A DNA stretch of 64,000 nt, from assembly GCA_036758285.1 (NCBI GenBank), contig DAIOWV010000008.1, positions 1-64,000 on the forward strand, read 5' to 3'. The notes under the pieces were generated by a model. It saw only the letters and a list, made by a program, of their open reading frames with translations, was not told the DNA's origin and did not search any database. Each line of letters begins with the position of its first letter. Position 1 is the stretch's first letter. The stretch comes from Taishania sp036758285 (GTDB lineage Bacteria; Bacteroidota; Bacteroidia; Flavobacteriales_D; Crocinitomicaceae). Positions 35,923 through 45,343 of the stretch are shown in pieces. Made by a program: the position numbers and the translations under genes.

Positions 35923-36669
35923 ATGAAGAAAATGAATGTATATATCTTGGAAGATGAAACAAATATTTTAAAATATATCATTTCATTGGTTCAAAACATC
36001 CCTTATCTTCAAATAGTTGGATATACGGGAGAGTTGTCAACAGCTAAAAATGAAATTCCAACATTAAAACCGGATATCGTTTTAGCTGATATCCATTTAA
36101 ATGATGGAGTAAGTTTCACCCTGTTTCAAAATATAGACCTTAATTTTCATTTAATTTTCATTACATCCTACGATCACTTTGCAATTCAAGCTCTTAATAT
36201 CGGTGCATTTGCTTATATTTTAAAACCAATTGAAATACAGGCTTTTAACGATACGATTGAAAAATGTTATTCTAAAAGTGAATCATTTTTAAATAATAAA
36301 AATCAATTACTTTTAACTCAAAATCAATTTGTTACAAAAAAAGAAATTGATAAAATAGCTTTGAGAACGTTTGACTTTATTCAAATAGTAAATGTTTCAG
36401 ATATTTTATTTTGTCAAAGTGATAAAGGCTATACCACATTTTTTATCAATGACGGAACTAAAATAATTGTTTCAAAAGTTTTAAAAGAATATGAAGATAT
36501 TCTTCCTGAATCACTGTTTATTCGCTGTCACCAATCTTTTCTTGTAAATATCAATTATATAGCGAAGTACTTCAAAGATGGACAGATAGAATTAGTTTCT
36601 AAACACACAATCCCAGTTTCAGAACGTAAACGAGAGGTTGTAATAGCTTTTATAAACAAAATATCTTAG
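35923..36669 (+). CDS. LytTR response regulator
   Basis: 248 residues. The receiver domain has E10-D11, phospho-acceptor D56 (VLADIHLND) and the lysine of LKPIE. The LytTR domain lies at about 145-247 (FCQSDKGYTTFFI, then IRCHQSFLVNINYI). It is separated from its sensor kinase by one base, so the two are tightly coupled. Targets are unknown. Confidence 0.9.
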   Translation: MKKMNVYILEDETNILKYIISLVQNIPYLQIVGYTGELSTAKNEIPTLKPDIVLADIHLNDGVSFTLFQNIDLNFHLIFITSYDHFAIQALNIGAFAYILKPIEIQAFNDTIEKCYSKSESFLNNKNQLLLTQNQFVTKKEIDKIALRTFDFIQIVNVSDILFCQSDKGYTTFFINDGTKIIVSKVLKEYEDILPESLFIRCHQSFLVNINYIAKYFKDGQIELVSKHTIPVSERKREVVIAFINKIS

Positions 36670-36792
36670 TTGCAGATATTAGCTTTTTAAATACAGATAT
36701 TGACAGAAATATCGCAAATAAAGAATAGGTAGTAATTAAAAGAATTGATTGTTATAGTTTTATACCATAAATATAAATTAAAATCAATTTTT

Positions 36793-37479
36793 ATGAGTCC
36801 ATTAGTTATTGTAATTATCGTTGTAGTCTTTGGTGCATGTGCATATTTTTCGATTTATATGTCTAAAAAAAGTAAAGGTATTATGGAAAAGTATAACCAA
36901 CCAGAATATTATAAAAATGCCCCTACTTATTTGGATGAATTTATGAATGATAGATTTGATTTAATTAAGAAACAAATGCAAGGTGCCCCAATTGATGCAT
37001 TTACCCAATGTGCTTATATAACAACACTTTCTAATAAAGCAAAATCTGTAGCTGCAACTGCTGCAAAAACTGTTGCTTGGGCTGCTGTAGGTGTTAAAGC
37101 TCGTTATAATGAAGCGGATCATGCTGCTTTCCTTGTTCTAAGTGGTGAAGAATTACACTATATCTTTTTTGAAGAGGGTGAAGCAAAACAACATCTAATT
37201 TTTGATCGTTTGAGATTGTTAAATGCAAAAAAAGGTGAATTGAGTAGTACAGAGAAAGTTACTAGAGTAAGTTCTTTAATGGGTAGAACGAATCATAAAT
37301 TAATCATCGATATCGATGGAGAATCAATTGATTTGATTTATTATGATAAAGTTGAACGTTATCCAGATTCTACTTTGGTAATGGAAAAATCTGCATTTGA
37401 TACAATGGGTAAGTTTAAATTAATGGGAACTTATTTCAAAGATCAATTTTATAAAAAATATTCTCACCTATCTAATTAA
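36793..37479 (+). CDS. Hypothetical membrane-anchored protein
   Basis: 228 residues from ATG 36793; the earlier TTG at 36745 adds 16 residues with no support. One N-terminal helix (about 3-20) is followed by a soluble domain with an alanine-rich helix (SVAATAAKTVAWAAVG) and a beta-rich half (LVLSGEELHYIFF, KLIIDIDGESIDLIYY) that could be PH-like. The family is not recognised. It is 7 bases upstream of the next membrane protein and probably co-transcribed with it. Confidence 0.6.
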   Translation: MSPLVIVIIVVVFGACAYFSIYMSKKSKGIMEKYNQPEYYKNAPTYLDEFMNDRFDLIKKQMQGAPIDAFTQCAYITTLSNKAKSVAATAAKTVAWAAVGVKARYNEADHAAFLVLSGEELHYIFFEEGEAKQHLIFDRLRLLNAKKGELSSTEKVTRVSSLMGRTNHKLIIDIDGESIDLIYYDKVERYPDSTLVMEKSAFDTMGKFKLMGTYFKDQFYKKYSHLSN

Positions 37480-37486
37480 TATCAAA

Positions 37487-37774
37487 ATGAGTAAGTATCG
37501 TTTTAGCAATAGACCTTTAGATTATGTTTATGCAGTAATTTGGGTTGTAGTATTTGTTGTTTTTGCAGGCTACATATATTCGGGAGAAATGTTTGTCCCT
37601 AGAAATGGACGTATTCATATTGTTGCAATACTTATAGCTTGGATAGCGGAGTATTTAACATTAGTTGGAACTGCCATTTTATTTGTTGTGATAGGTCTTT
37701 TAATTGGATTGGGAATAATCTACAAAAAAGACTCTGACGACGATGATAAAATTATCAAGTCAAATAGATTGTAA
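37487..37774 (+). CDS. Small two-helix membrane protein
   Basis: 95 residues with two membrane helices (about 13-30 and 44-74, the second long enough to be two). The charged tail is KKDSDDDDK. No family is recognised. It lies between two membrane genes of unknown function and is 16 bases upstream of the third. Confidence 0.55.
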   Translation: MSKYRFSNRPLDYVYAVIWVVVFVVFAGYIYSGEMFVPRNGRIHIVAILIAWIAEYLTLVGTAILFVVIGLLIGLGIIYKKDSDDDDKIIKSNRL

Positions 37775-37790
37775 GTTTAAATTCTGATTT

Positions 37791-38783
37791 ATGTTTAATA
37801 AAATAAAGTATCGAATAGAAAATGACCAAATAACGGTTTTTACGGTTTATAGACTTTTTAATGTTTTTATTTTATTATGTGTTGTCTTTTTAGTTGTAAC
37901 ATTTGGTTTGATTTTTTCTGTTGCTGAAGAAATGACTTTAGAGCTGATCATTCAAACATTCTTGATAATGTCTATCACTTTGATGATAATGTTTTCAATC
38001 CCAGTTTTGTATGTAATTAAAGCTCAAATTATCTTTGATAACAAGTCATCAGAAATTTTTAAAAAAGGTCTTTTTTTTAAGAAGAAAATTATGAATTTTG
38101 ATGATGTCCATTCTATTGAATTGAGTAATTTGGCTACTATTTCTGGGTATTTCATTAAGGAAAAAGGTGATAAATTTGGTAGAGGAATTTTTCTGCAAGG
38201 ACAATCGGATAAATTTCAGAAAGATGTATTACCTGCAATCCATGCAATTGTTTTTAAAAAATCAGCTGTAGCGCCAGAAAAAAGTCAAACAGTTTTTTCT
38301 GGCAATTTTAAATACTTCACATTTTCAGATAATAAATATTATGTCAATCCCAATGCTTTTAAAAAGTATAAATGGGGATTTTTTATTTTTTCATTCATTT
38401 TTCTTGGTTTCTTATACTCATTTTTAACGAATGAGTTAGATGAGAGTGAAGTGAAATTCATTTACTTTTCTTTGATACCATTACTTATTTTTATTGGGTT
38501 ATTTTCCAAGAGAACTTATTTTGACTTGCATAGCAATGAATTGACTTTTAAATTCTTTGGAGTCAAAATTTCTAAATTTTCGCTTTCCGATTTTCATAAT
38601 TTTTCTATTATTAGAAAAACGACGAATGGTGTTTATAATGGAACAATGATCAAATTACTTTTTAGAAAGGACAATGGTCAAGTTAAAGAATCCTATGAGT
38701 TGTGGAATTTCAATAAAACACAAGGGATCGAAGATTTTATAACAGAAACTCGTTACATAATTGATCAAAATTCAAAGCATTAA
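37791..38783 (+). CDS. Membrane protein with internally duplicated 2-helix + PH-like unit
   Basis: 330 residues. The pattern is two membrane helices (about 21-47, 53-77), then a beta-rich PH/bPH2-like domain (about 80-160), then two more helices (about 194-212, 222-240) and a second beta-rich domain (about 245-325). This looks like an internal duplication of a YdbT-like unit. Function is unknown. It ends the three-gene set that starts at 36793. Confidence 0.6.
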   Translation: MFNKIKYRIENDQITVFTVYRLFNVFILLCVVFLVVTFGLIFSVAEEMTLELIIQTFLIMSITLMIMFSIPVLYVIKAQIIFDNKSSEIFKKGLFFKKKIMNFDDVHSIELSNLATISGYFIKEKGDKFGRGIFLQGQSDKFQKDVLPAIHAIVFKKSAVAPEKSQTVFSGNFKYFTFSDNKYYVNPNAFKKYKWGFFIFSFIFLGFLYSFLTNELDESEVKFIYFSLIPLLIFIGLFSKRTYFDLHSNELTFKFFGVKISKFSLSDFHNFSIIRKTTNGVYNGTMIKLLFRKDNGQVKESYELWNFNKTQGIEDFITETRYIIDQNSKH

Positions 38784-38809
38784 TTTGATAAGTTGAGACT
38801 TACATTCAA

Positions 38810-39508
38810 TTAATTAATGAATTCAAATTCAAATTGTTCAGACATTTTTTGTTTTAAGATTTCACTTAATTCTGCCATGTCAATTTCACGACCTAGTTCA
38901 TTCTTTAAAGATGTAACGGCTTTATCTTGTATTCCACAAGGAACAATGTGTGAAAAATAGCTTAAATCAGAATTCACATTAAATCCGATACCATGCATTG
39001 TGACCCAACGTGAACTTTTTACCCCCATTGCACAAATCTTTCTCGCAGTAGGTTTATCTCCATCTATCCAAACGCCAGTCATTCCATCAACTCGTCCAGA
39101 CTCTAATCCATACGCTTTTAAGGTTTGGATGACAGACTCTTCTAAAAGACGCATGTATTTATGAATATCAGGAAAAAAATGATCTAAATCAAAGATGGGA
39201 TAGCCTACTAATTGACCCGGTCCATGATAAGTAATATCACCTCCACGATTTATTTTGTAAAACTTTGCATCATGTTCATCCAACTCTTCATTGTTGAGTA
39301 GCAAGTGGGAAACATCTCCGCTTTTTCCTAATGTAAATACATGTGGATGCTCACAAAACAACAAATAATTTTTTGTTTCATCTACCAATTCACCATTTCG
39401 CAATCGAATTTTCTTATCAATTGTTTCACGAAATAATTTTTCCTGATAATCCCAGGCTTCTTGATAGTCAATCAACCCTAAAGATTGAAAGATGACTTGA
39501 GGTTTCAT
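38810..39508 (-). CDS. lipB: Lipoyl(octanoyl) transferase
   Basis: 232 residues. LipB moves octanoate from ACP to lipoyl domains of 2-oxoacid dehydrogenases and GcvH. Conserved blocks are RGGDITYHGPGQLVGYP (about 88-104), K157 in ARKICAMG and the acyl-accepting C191 in IVPCGI. Both catalytic residues are present. It is 2 bases downstream of the sugar isomerase gene, so they probably share a transcript. Confidence 0.94.
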   Translation of the reverse strand: MKPQVIFQSLGLIDYQEAWDYQEKLFRETIDKKIRLRNGELVDETKNYLLFCEHPHVFTLGKSGDVSHLLLNNEELDEHDAKFYKINRGGDITYHGPGQLVGYPIFDLDHFFPDIHKYMRLLEESVIQTLKAYGLESGRVDGMTGVWIDGDKPTARKICAMGVKSSRWVTMHGIGFNVNSDLSYFSHIVPCGIQDKAVTSLKNELGREIDMAELSEILKQKMSEQFEFEFIN

Positions 39509-39510
39509 GA

Positions 39511-40494
39511 TTATTGAAAATTTGCCAATTCAGATTTTAATCGATCGATGATTTTTATTTCCATTGCATCTGTCTGTGTTAGCTCAGATAAATAAAAAGA
39601 AGCCCAATCAACCAGATTTATCAAATAAATAGATCGCTCGATTAGATTACTTCCTTCAGCATTGATAGTCATTAATTTTGTTTTTTTAGAAACAACTTCA
39701 CATGTAATCTCTACACGTTTTTCATTTCTGGGAAGTAAATCATTTGTGTTGAAATATACAACAGAAAAACGATCGTCGCCACCTCCCCAACCAACAAGTT
39801 CATTGTGGTTCATTTCAGGAATAACATGTGTCCAACACAACATTTTTGCATTTTCATTGAATTGCTGTTTAGCTCTTATCAAAACAGCTTCATATAGTGA
39901 TGTTGCATAAAATACAGGAACAGTTCCTTTTAAAAATTCCGCAAGATTTAAAGCTTCTTTGCGAATTTCAATATTTTTTTGCTCAATTAATTGTTTAGCA
40001 CTTGCAATCTGTTGTAATGAAGTATCAGCAATCATTCCTAACTTAGTTAGTATGTTTGTTACTTGTATAACTGAAAAAGCCAATGCAGTACGAGGAGGAT
40101 TTCCACCAGGTACGATGACACAATCAAATTGATTTTTTTGACAATATTCTTTAAGCTCACCTCCAGAACAAACACCAATAATGTTTGCACCTTTGACTCT
40201 TGCTTCTTCAACAAAAAACAGCGTTTCTTCTGTGTTTCCGGAATAAGAAGAAGCGATCAACAATGTGTGTTTATCAATAAATGCAGGTGCAGTATAATCA
40301 TGATAACATTGTACAGGAACTGTAATTTCATTTTGTACCCAAAAAGAGACTAATCTACCTCCAATACCAGACCCTCCCATACCACAGATAACTACGTTTC
40401 TGATTGGGTTGTTCGGTGTTTTGAAAACAGATTTTTGGGCTATAAGTAATCCTTCTTCAATATTGTTAGGGAAATCGGCAATTAGTTTATCCAT
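39511..40494 (-). CDS. Bifunctional phosphoglucose/phosphomannose isomerase
   Basis: 327 residues. The N-terminal SIS domain has CGMGGSGIGGRLV and the sugar-phosphate loop SYSGNTEET. The C-terminal PGI/PMI-specific half has HVIPEMNHNELVGW with the catalytic Glu/His. The family isomerises both glucose-6-P and mannose-6-P to fructose-6-P and was first described in archaea; many Bacteroidota carry it in place of, or beside, classical PGI. lipB follows after 2 bases. Confidence 0.85.
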   Translation of the reverse strand: MDKLIADFPNNIEEGLLIAQKSVFKTPNNPIRNVVICGMGGSGIGGRLVSFWVQNEITVPVQCYHDYTAPAFIDKHTLLIASSYSGNTEETLFFVEEARVKGANIIGVCSGGELKEYCQKNQFDCVIVPGGNPPRTALAFSVIQVTNILTKLGMIADTSLQQIASAKQLIEQKNIEIRKEALNLAEFLKGTVPVFYATSLYEAVLIRAKQQFNENAKMLCWTHVIPEMNHNELVGWGGGDDRFSVVYFNTNDLLPRNEKRVEITCEVVSKKTKLMTINAEGSNLIERSIYLINLVDWASFYLSELTQTDAMEIKIIDRLKSELANFQ

Positions 40495-40581
40495 GAGTTC
40501 AAATGAATTATTCTGTAAATATATATATTCTGCTGTTAAATGAATAGAAATTTCAAGTTTTTAGAAAATATTACTCTTCAG

Positions 40582-41295
40582 TTAATGATAGTATTTGTTG
40601 ACAATAGAGTCCAAATCTAAACTTTTAGAAACCATTTCTATTTTTCTATCTTTTGAATTTGCTTCAATTCCTATCTTTTGAATATCGAATTGCTGTATTG
40701 ATTCTAAATCGTGAGTAGAAAAAAGAATCACTAAGTTCATTTCTTGTGAAAGTGTATATAAAGTATGTAATAATCTTCGTTTATTTCTATAATCTAAAAA
40801 ACTGGTTGGTTCATCTAATAGTAGAATAGGGGTTTGTTGTGTTAAAGCGCGTGCAATCGAACAAAGTTGTTTTTCACCATCACTTAATTGATAGGTAAAT
40901 TTATTTTCCAAATGTGTGATATGAAGCTTATCAATGATTGTTTTAATAATTGAATTGTCATTTTGATTGAGTCTCCCAAAATTATTAATGTAAGGAGTAC
41001 GACCAAGGGCAATAAAATCAAATACAGTCATAAAATCAATTTCAGGAAAACGAGCTGGTACAAAAGCAATTTGTTTAGCTAACTCTAACATCGAAAATTC
41101 CTGTATGTTCTTATTGTCTATAAAAATTGAACCTTCTAGCGCTTTTTCTTTGCCACAAATTGTTTTTAAAAATGTTGATTTTCCACTACCATTACTACCA
41201 ATAAGTGCATAAATTGATCCAGAATGTAAGGTATCAAAATAAATTTGAGCAAGTGGCGAATCATAACCGATTTTTACATTTTTAAACTCAATCAT
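40582..41295 (-). CDS. ABC importer ATPase, FecE/BtuD type
   Basis: 237 residues from the ATG overlapping the permease stop (ATGA). Walker A is GSNGSGKST, the signature is LSDGEKQ (a common FecE-family variant of LSGGQ), Walker B is ILLLDEPTSFLD and the switch His is in STHDLE. It drives uptake of an iron chelate or cobalamin with the FecCD permease encoded just upstream. No binding protein is adjacent. Confidence 0.88.
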   Translation of the reverse strand: MIEFKNVKIGYDSPLAQIYFDTLHSGSIYALIGSNGSGKSTFLKTICGKEKALEGSIFIDNKNIQEFSMLELAKQIAFVPARFPEIDFMTVFDFIALGRTPYINNFGRLNQNDNSIIKTIIDKLHITHLENKFTYQLSDGEKQLCSIARALTQQTPILLLDEPTSFLDYRNKRRLLHTLYTLSQEMNLVILFSTHDLESIQQFDIQKIGIEANSKDRKIEMVSKSLDLDSIVNKYYH

Positions 41296-42278
41296 GACCA
41301 ACGTTTTAGTATGATGTAAATAACGAAAGGTGCACCAATCATTGATGTCACAGCGTTAATAGGAAGTAATAATATATCAGAAAATAGTTGTACAATAATA
41401 TCACATATCAAAAGAAAAATTCCACCGATTAGCAATGTTCCTGTGATTAAATACAGGTGATTTTGTGTTTTGAAAATTATTTTTACAAGATTTGGGACAG
41501 CCATGCCGATGAATGCAATTGGTCCACAAAAAGCTGTAATTAAACCAGTTAATATTGACGTGATAAAAATGATTAATATTCGATTATTCCGAATATTTAT
41601 TCCTAATAAAGAGGCATTTTCTTGACCCAAAACCAATGCGTTTAGTGACCGTATTAAAAGAAAGCTCGCAGCGATTCCTAAAATGAAGATACTTATTACT
41701 AATGGTAATTGTTGAAACGTAACTTGTTGTAATGAGCCCATTGCCCACATTGTAAATAATTTTAATTGATGTGCATCACTCTTTGCTTGTATGACGCTTA
41801 TGAATGATGCAGAAAAACTCCCAAGCATAATCCCGACAAGCAATAATGAACCTTGAGAACGAATAAAACGAGCAAAAAATAAAATAGCAATTCCAAAAAT
41901 AAAAGAACCTAATAGTGCACTGGAAATTAATCCCAAGTCTGAATGAAAAAAGGTAATACCTGATAAAAGTGTTAAAGCAACAAACAAACTAGAACCTGTA
42001 CTTACGCCTAAAATATTTGGTTCTGCAAGCGTATTATTAAACAAGGTTTGCATCAGTAAACCAGCAACAGACAGACCTGCACCAGCCATAAATGAAACCA
42101 ACATTCTAGGTAATCTTAAATCTCTCGCAATTAGATGATTGGTGTTTGAAATGTTGTAATCAAAAATTGAGTTCCAAAAATCTGAAAATGAAATAGATGT
42201 ATGACCAATGAATAAATGAATAATCGAACAACCAATTAATAGAATTAACCCAAGAAGAAATTTTATCCGAATGCTCAT
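41292..42278 (-). CDS. FecCD-family ABC importer permease
   Basis: 328 residues from ATG 42278, which starts just before the first hydrophobic helix; earlier ATGs at 42332 and 42350 add up to 24 polar residues. About ten membrane helices. The family block DLRLPRMLVSFMAGAG and the segment ending NILGVSTGSSL are intact, as is the cytoplasmic loop FCGPIAFIGMAVP. It forms an iron-siderophore/cobalamin importer with the overlapping ATPase. The separate binding lipoprotein at 14713 is a candidate partner. Confidence 0.87.
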   Translation of the reverse strand: MSIRIKFLLGLILLIGCSIIHLFIGHTSISFSDFWNSIFDYNISNTNHLIARDLRLPRMLVSFMAGAGLSVAGLLMQTLFNNTLAEPNILGVSTGSSLFVALTLLSGITFFHSDLGLISSALLGSFIFGIAILFFARFIRSQGSLLLVGIMLGSFSASFISVIQAKSDAHQLKLFTMWAMGSLQQVTFQQLPLVISIFILGIAASFLLIRSLNALVLGQENASLLGINIRNNRILIIFITSILTGLITAFCGPIAFIGMAVPNLVKIIFKTQNHLYLITGTLLIGGIFLLICDIIVQLFSDILLLPINAVTSMIGAPFVIYIILKRWS

Positions 42279-42382
42279 ATTTTCTTTACTTAAAACGAAG
42301 TTAGAAAATTTATTGCAAATGAACGGATGCATTTTGTAGAGTAAAATCAATTGTAAATAGATTGTTGAGAACTTGAGTTCAT

Positions 42383-42390
42383 TATTTTTG
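42383..42390 (+). promoter_or_regulatory. Promoter -7 box TATTTTTG
   Basis: TAnnTTTG match, 30 bases before the ATG at 42420, with a TTG 18 bases upstream (42362-42364) at about the right distance for a -33 element. Confidence 0.5.
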
Positions 42391-42419
42391 TACTATTAAT
42401 AATATTAAATCGAATTAAG

Positions 42420-42944
42420 ATGGCTTTAATAAAATCGTGTAGAGGATTTTCTCCAAAATTTGAAGATGATTGTTGGTTTGCTGAAAATGCTACAATTGTT
42501 GGTGATGTTGAAATGGGAAATGAATGCTCAGTTTGGTTTAGTGCTGTTGTTCGTGGTGATGTAAATTCAATCCGAATGGGGAATCGCGTCAATGTACAAG
42601 ATGGTGCAGTGATTCATTGTACGTATGAAAAAACGAAAACTATTTTAGGTAATAATGTCTCCATTGGTCATAATGCGTTGGTGCATGGATGTACGGTCGA
42701 AGACAATGTTTTGATAGGAATGGGTTCTATCGTGATGGATAATTGCTACATAGAATCAAATTGTATAATTGCAGCAGGTGCTGTTTTATTGGAAAATACT
42801 CGTGTAGAAAGTTGGAGTGTATATGCTGGTATTCCTGCTAAAAAGGTAAAAACTTTGACGCCAGAATTGTTTGAAGGAGAAGTACAAAGAATTGCAAATA
42901 ACTACGTTAAATACTCAAGTTGGTTCAAAGAAAATGAAAACTGA
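42420..42944 (+). CDS. Gamma-carbonic-anhydrase-like hexapeptide protein
   Basis: 174 residues forming a left-handed beta helix. The three zinc histidines of the gamma-CA/YrdA/PaaY group are visible: one in AVIHCTYE and two in IGHNALVHGC. WFSAVVRGDV is the conserved loop. Many members of this group are not proven carbonic anhydrases and some are thioesterase- or acyl-related, so activity is uncertain. Length is normal. It is monocistronic with its own promoter. Confidence 0.85.
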   Translation: MALIKSCRGFSPKFEDDCWFAENATIVGDVEMGNECSVWFSAVVRGDVNSIRMGNRVNVQDGAVIHCTYEKTKTILGNNVSIGHNALVHGCTVEDNVLIGMGSIVMDNCYIESNCIIAAGAVLLENTRVESWSVYAGIPAKKVKTLTPELFEGEVQRIANNYVKYSSWFKENEN

Positions 42945-43044
42945 TTGTTGGTGTTTTAAAAAAATGTAATTTCGCGTAAATATCTATTTTTTATTAAATT
43001 AAAATAATATAGATAATTGGCATTTTGTTTGTTAAACAGCGTTT

Positions 43045-44142
43045 ATGGATAAAGTTAAAATGGCATTTTTGCAACGAATTTTTAAGATAGTAACTGCATT
43101 TTTCTGTGGAGGATTAGCAACTGCTCAAACCAGCGCAATTCCCCCAATGAATGTACTTTTTATTGGAAATAGTTTTACTCACATGAACAGTATGCCTGTA
43201 ATGTTTGAAAAATTAGCAATTTCAAAAAATGTACACATTAATGTCGTAATGAGTGCCAAAAGTAATCACACGTTTAAAATGCATTCTGAAAGACCGGATT
43301 TGTATGAAGATATCAATAAGGCAAAATGGGATTATGTGATTTTACAAGGTTTTAGTCGTGAGTTAAGTTATGGAAATGAACACATTGATACAGCTGTAAT
43401 CCCTTACTTTCAAAAAATAGTAGATACATTAAAACATAATAATCCATGTGTGAAACCTTTGTTGTACATGACTTGGGGATATGAAAATGGATATGCCTAT
43501 ATGAATGAAATTGGTACTTACGAAGAAATGAGTGCATCAATAGAAAGTGGATATAGGTATTTGTCTGAATTGTACGATTTTGCTATCGTTCCTGTCGGCA
43601 ATGTTTGGAAAGAAATTCGTAAAAATTATCCAGATTATGGGTTGTATCAAAAAGATGAACATCATCCGACAAAAATAGGTTCTTATGTTGTTGCATCTTC
43701 TTTTTATTCAGCTATTTTTAGAGCAAGTCCTGAAGGAGGTTACGCTTCCGGAATTCCAGATAATGTAGCATTAAACATTCAAAAAACAGCCTATAATTAC
43801 ATTAAAAATCATTTAGTTGAATACAAATTAGATCGAGATGTAATTGATGTAAACTATAAATTTACCAAAGAAGGTAAATACGAAGTGGATTGCTCTGCTA
43901 ATTTTCCAAAAGCGACATCAATTATTTGGGACTTTGGAGACGGTAAAATTGTTGAAAATAAAAACAGAACAACACATTATTACGCAACTCATGGAAATTA
44001 CAAAGTTAAGTTAACTGTTGAGGATGAATGTGGTCAACGAATTATCTATAGGGATGTTTATTTTAAGGAACCGTATCAACCAAAACCACCGAAAGTTTCA
44101 GCTCCAAAAACTGTTGATGTTGGGGTGAAAAAGAAGATATAA
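43045..44142 (+). CDS. Secreted SGNH-hydrolase-like protein with PKD domain
   Basis: 365 residues. A signal peptide ends near A-T-A-Q. The SGNH-like domain (about 33-235) starts with FIGNSFTHMN, where the usual GDS is G-N-S, has YVILQGFS as block III, and ends with DEHHPTKIGS, the D-x-x-H block. A PKD domain follows (about 290-345; IIWDFGDGK, KVKLTVED). It probably hydrolyses an ester, perhaps on a polysaccharide. No T9SS sorting domain is visible; the C-terminus is a short Pro/Lys-rich tail. Convergent with the acyltransferase gene, 3 bases apart. Confidence 0.75.
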   Translation: MDKVKMAFLQRIFKIVTAFFCGGLATAQTSAIPPMNVLFIGNSFTHMNSMPVMFEKLAISKNVHINVVMSAKSNHTFKMHSERPDLYEDINKAKWDYVILQGFSRELSYGNEHIDTAVIPYFQKIVDTLKHNNPCVKPLLYMTWGYENGYAYMNEIGTYEEMSASIESGYRYLSELYDFAIVPVGNVWKEIRKNYPDYGLYQKDEHHPTKIGSYVVASSFYSAIFRASPEGGYASGIPDNVALNIQKTAYNYIKNHLVEYKLDRDVIDVNYKFTKEGKYEVDCSANFPKATSIIWDFGDGKIVENKNRTTHYYATHGNYKVKLTVEDECGQRIIYRDVYFKEPYQPKPPKVSAPKTVDVGVKKKI

Positions 44143-44145
44143 ACC

Positions 44146-45267
44146 TTACTTTATACCGTAAAACTTATTAAAGAATTTTCTGATTGGACTTAGTATAAAG
44201 TCGAGCTTTAATTTTATTTGATCTAAGTATTTTACAAAGATCACAAAGGTAAGAATAAAGCATATTGCACCAAGTGTTACTTGCCAAGGATTAAGGCTGT
44301 TTCTGAATAAACGATTTAATCCCAGACCAGTCAAACTACCATACAAAACAACCATGTGTACAATGTAAATTGTAAGTGTATTTTGACCAATTTTCAAGAA
44401 TAGGTTTTGTTTAACATCTCCAATTAACTTTTCAATAATCATCAACGTACTTAATGCTATCAAGACCATTCCAAATCGCATGTATATCCATTCTAAGACA
44501 GTTAATCTAAGAGTAAAAGGTTCACCAATAAGAGTATCTATCCAAGTTAAAATTTGCCAAGAAAATGCATATAAAAGTATACCAATCGTCATTGTAACTA
44601 TTGGTGCTTTCCATGTTTGAACTTGTTTATTAAAATCGTGTAAAAAACAACCTAACATTGCACCATACATCGTATACCCCATCCATGGAACGATAGGGAA
44701 AATAGCTCTGGAACCAGGGCCGTGAAACATATTTTGAATAACATATGGAGCGTTTTTGGGCCATAATTCACCTTCAGCTAGTTGATCCAAATAAAGATTG
44801 AAACTAAAAAGTAACGTACCTGCAATAAAGTAATAAATCCAAAGTGGGATTACTTTAATGAGTTTATAAATACCAAATATTGCTAACGTAGTGAAAATAC
44901 CTACTCCAATACATTGCAATACATGAAAAGCATAATATTGTAAGATAAACCCCCAGAACAACAATTCGATAGATCTTTTAAATCCTTTTTTTACTCGAAT
45001 GTTTTCAAAATAATTTTCATTTCTTTTGCCAAGCAATAAATACATGAAAACCAATCCTGTAACTGTTAAGAAGATTGGTGAGGTAAAACCTCTGATGTAT
45101 AGCCAAGTAGCGTAAATAGCATTAGAAGGGTCTCTAAACTCTTTCATCAATGAATCATCCACAAAATGGCCTTCTAACATTAACAAAATGGCAATAGATC
45201 GTGCCATGTCGATAAACATTAAACGGGGCTTTTTTGCCAAAGGAAGTTCAACAGTTTGATTAGTCAT
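44146..45267 (-). CDS. DUF1624 / heparan-alpha-glucosaminide acetyltransferase-like membrane protein
   Basis: 373 residues with about ten membrane helices. The N-terminus IDMARSIAILLMLEGHFVDD has the D-x-x-R and the membrane-facing H of the DUF1624/YeiB/acyltransferase-3 superfamily. The conserved proline-rich loop PIFLTVTGLVFMYLL follows. Such proteins transfer acetyl or acyl groups across the membrane to sugars; the acceptor here is unknown. It has its own promoter box (45285-45292). Confidence 0.75.
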   Translation of the reverse strand: MTNQTVELPLAKKPRLMFIDMARSIAILLMLEGHFVDDSLMKEFRDPSNAIYATWLYIRGFTSPIFLTVTGLVFMYLLLGKRNENYFENIRVKKGFKRSIELLFWGFILQYYAFHVLQCIGVGIFTTLAIFGIYKLIKVIPLWIYYFIAGTLLFSFNLYLDQLAEGELWPKNAPYVIQNMFHGPGSRAIFPIVPWMGYTMYGAMLGCFLHDFNKQVQTWKAPIVTMTIGILLYAFSWQILTWIDTLIGEPFTLRLTVLEWIYMRFGMVLIALSTLMIIEKLIGDVKQNLFLKIGQNTLTIYIVHMVVLYGSLTGLGLNRLFRNSLNPWQVTLGAICFILTFVIFVKYLDQIKLKLDFILSPIRKFFNKFYGIK

Positions 45268-45284
45268 TTAGTCAAATTGAAATA

Positions 45285-45292
45285 CAAAGTTA
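45285..45292 (-). promoter_or_regulatory. Promoter -7 box TAACTTTG (minus strand)
   Basis: Reads CAAAGTTA on the plus strand, an exact match to TAnnTTTG on the minus strand, 17 bases before the start of the DUF1624 gene at 45267. Confidence 0.5.
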
Positions 45293-45343
45293 AAACTATT
45301 TCCTTGTAAATAATAAAATCAACTTTTTTTCAAAACTGGAATA

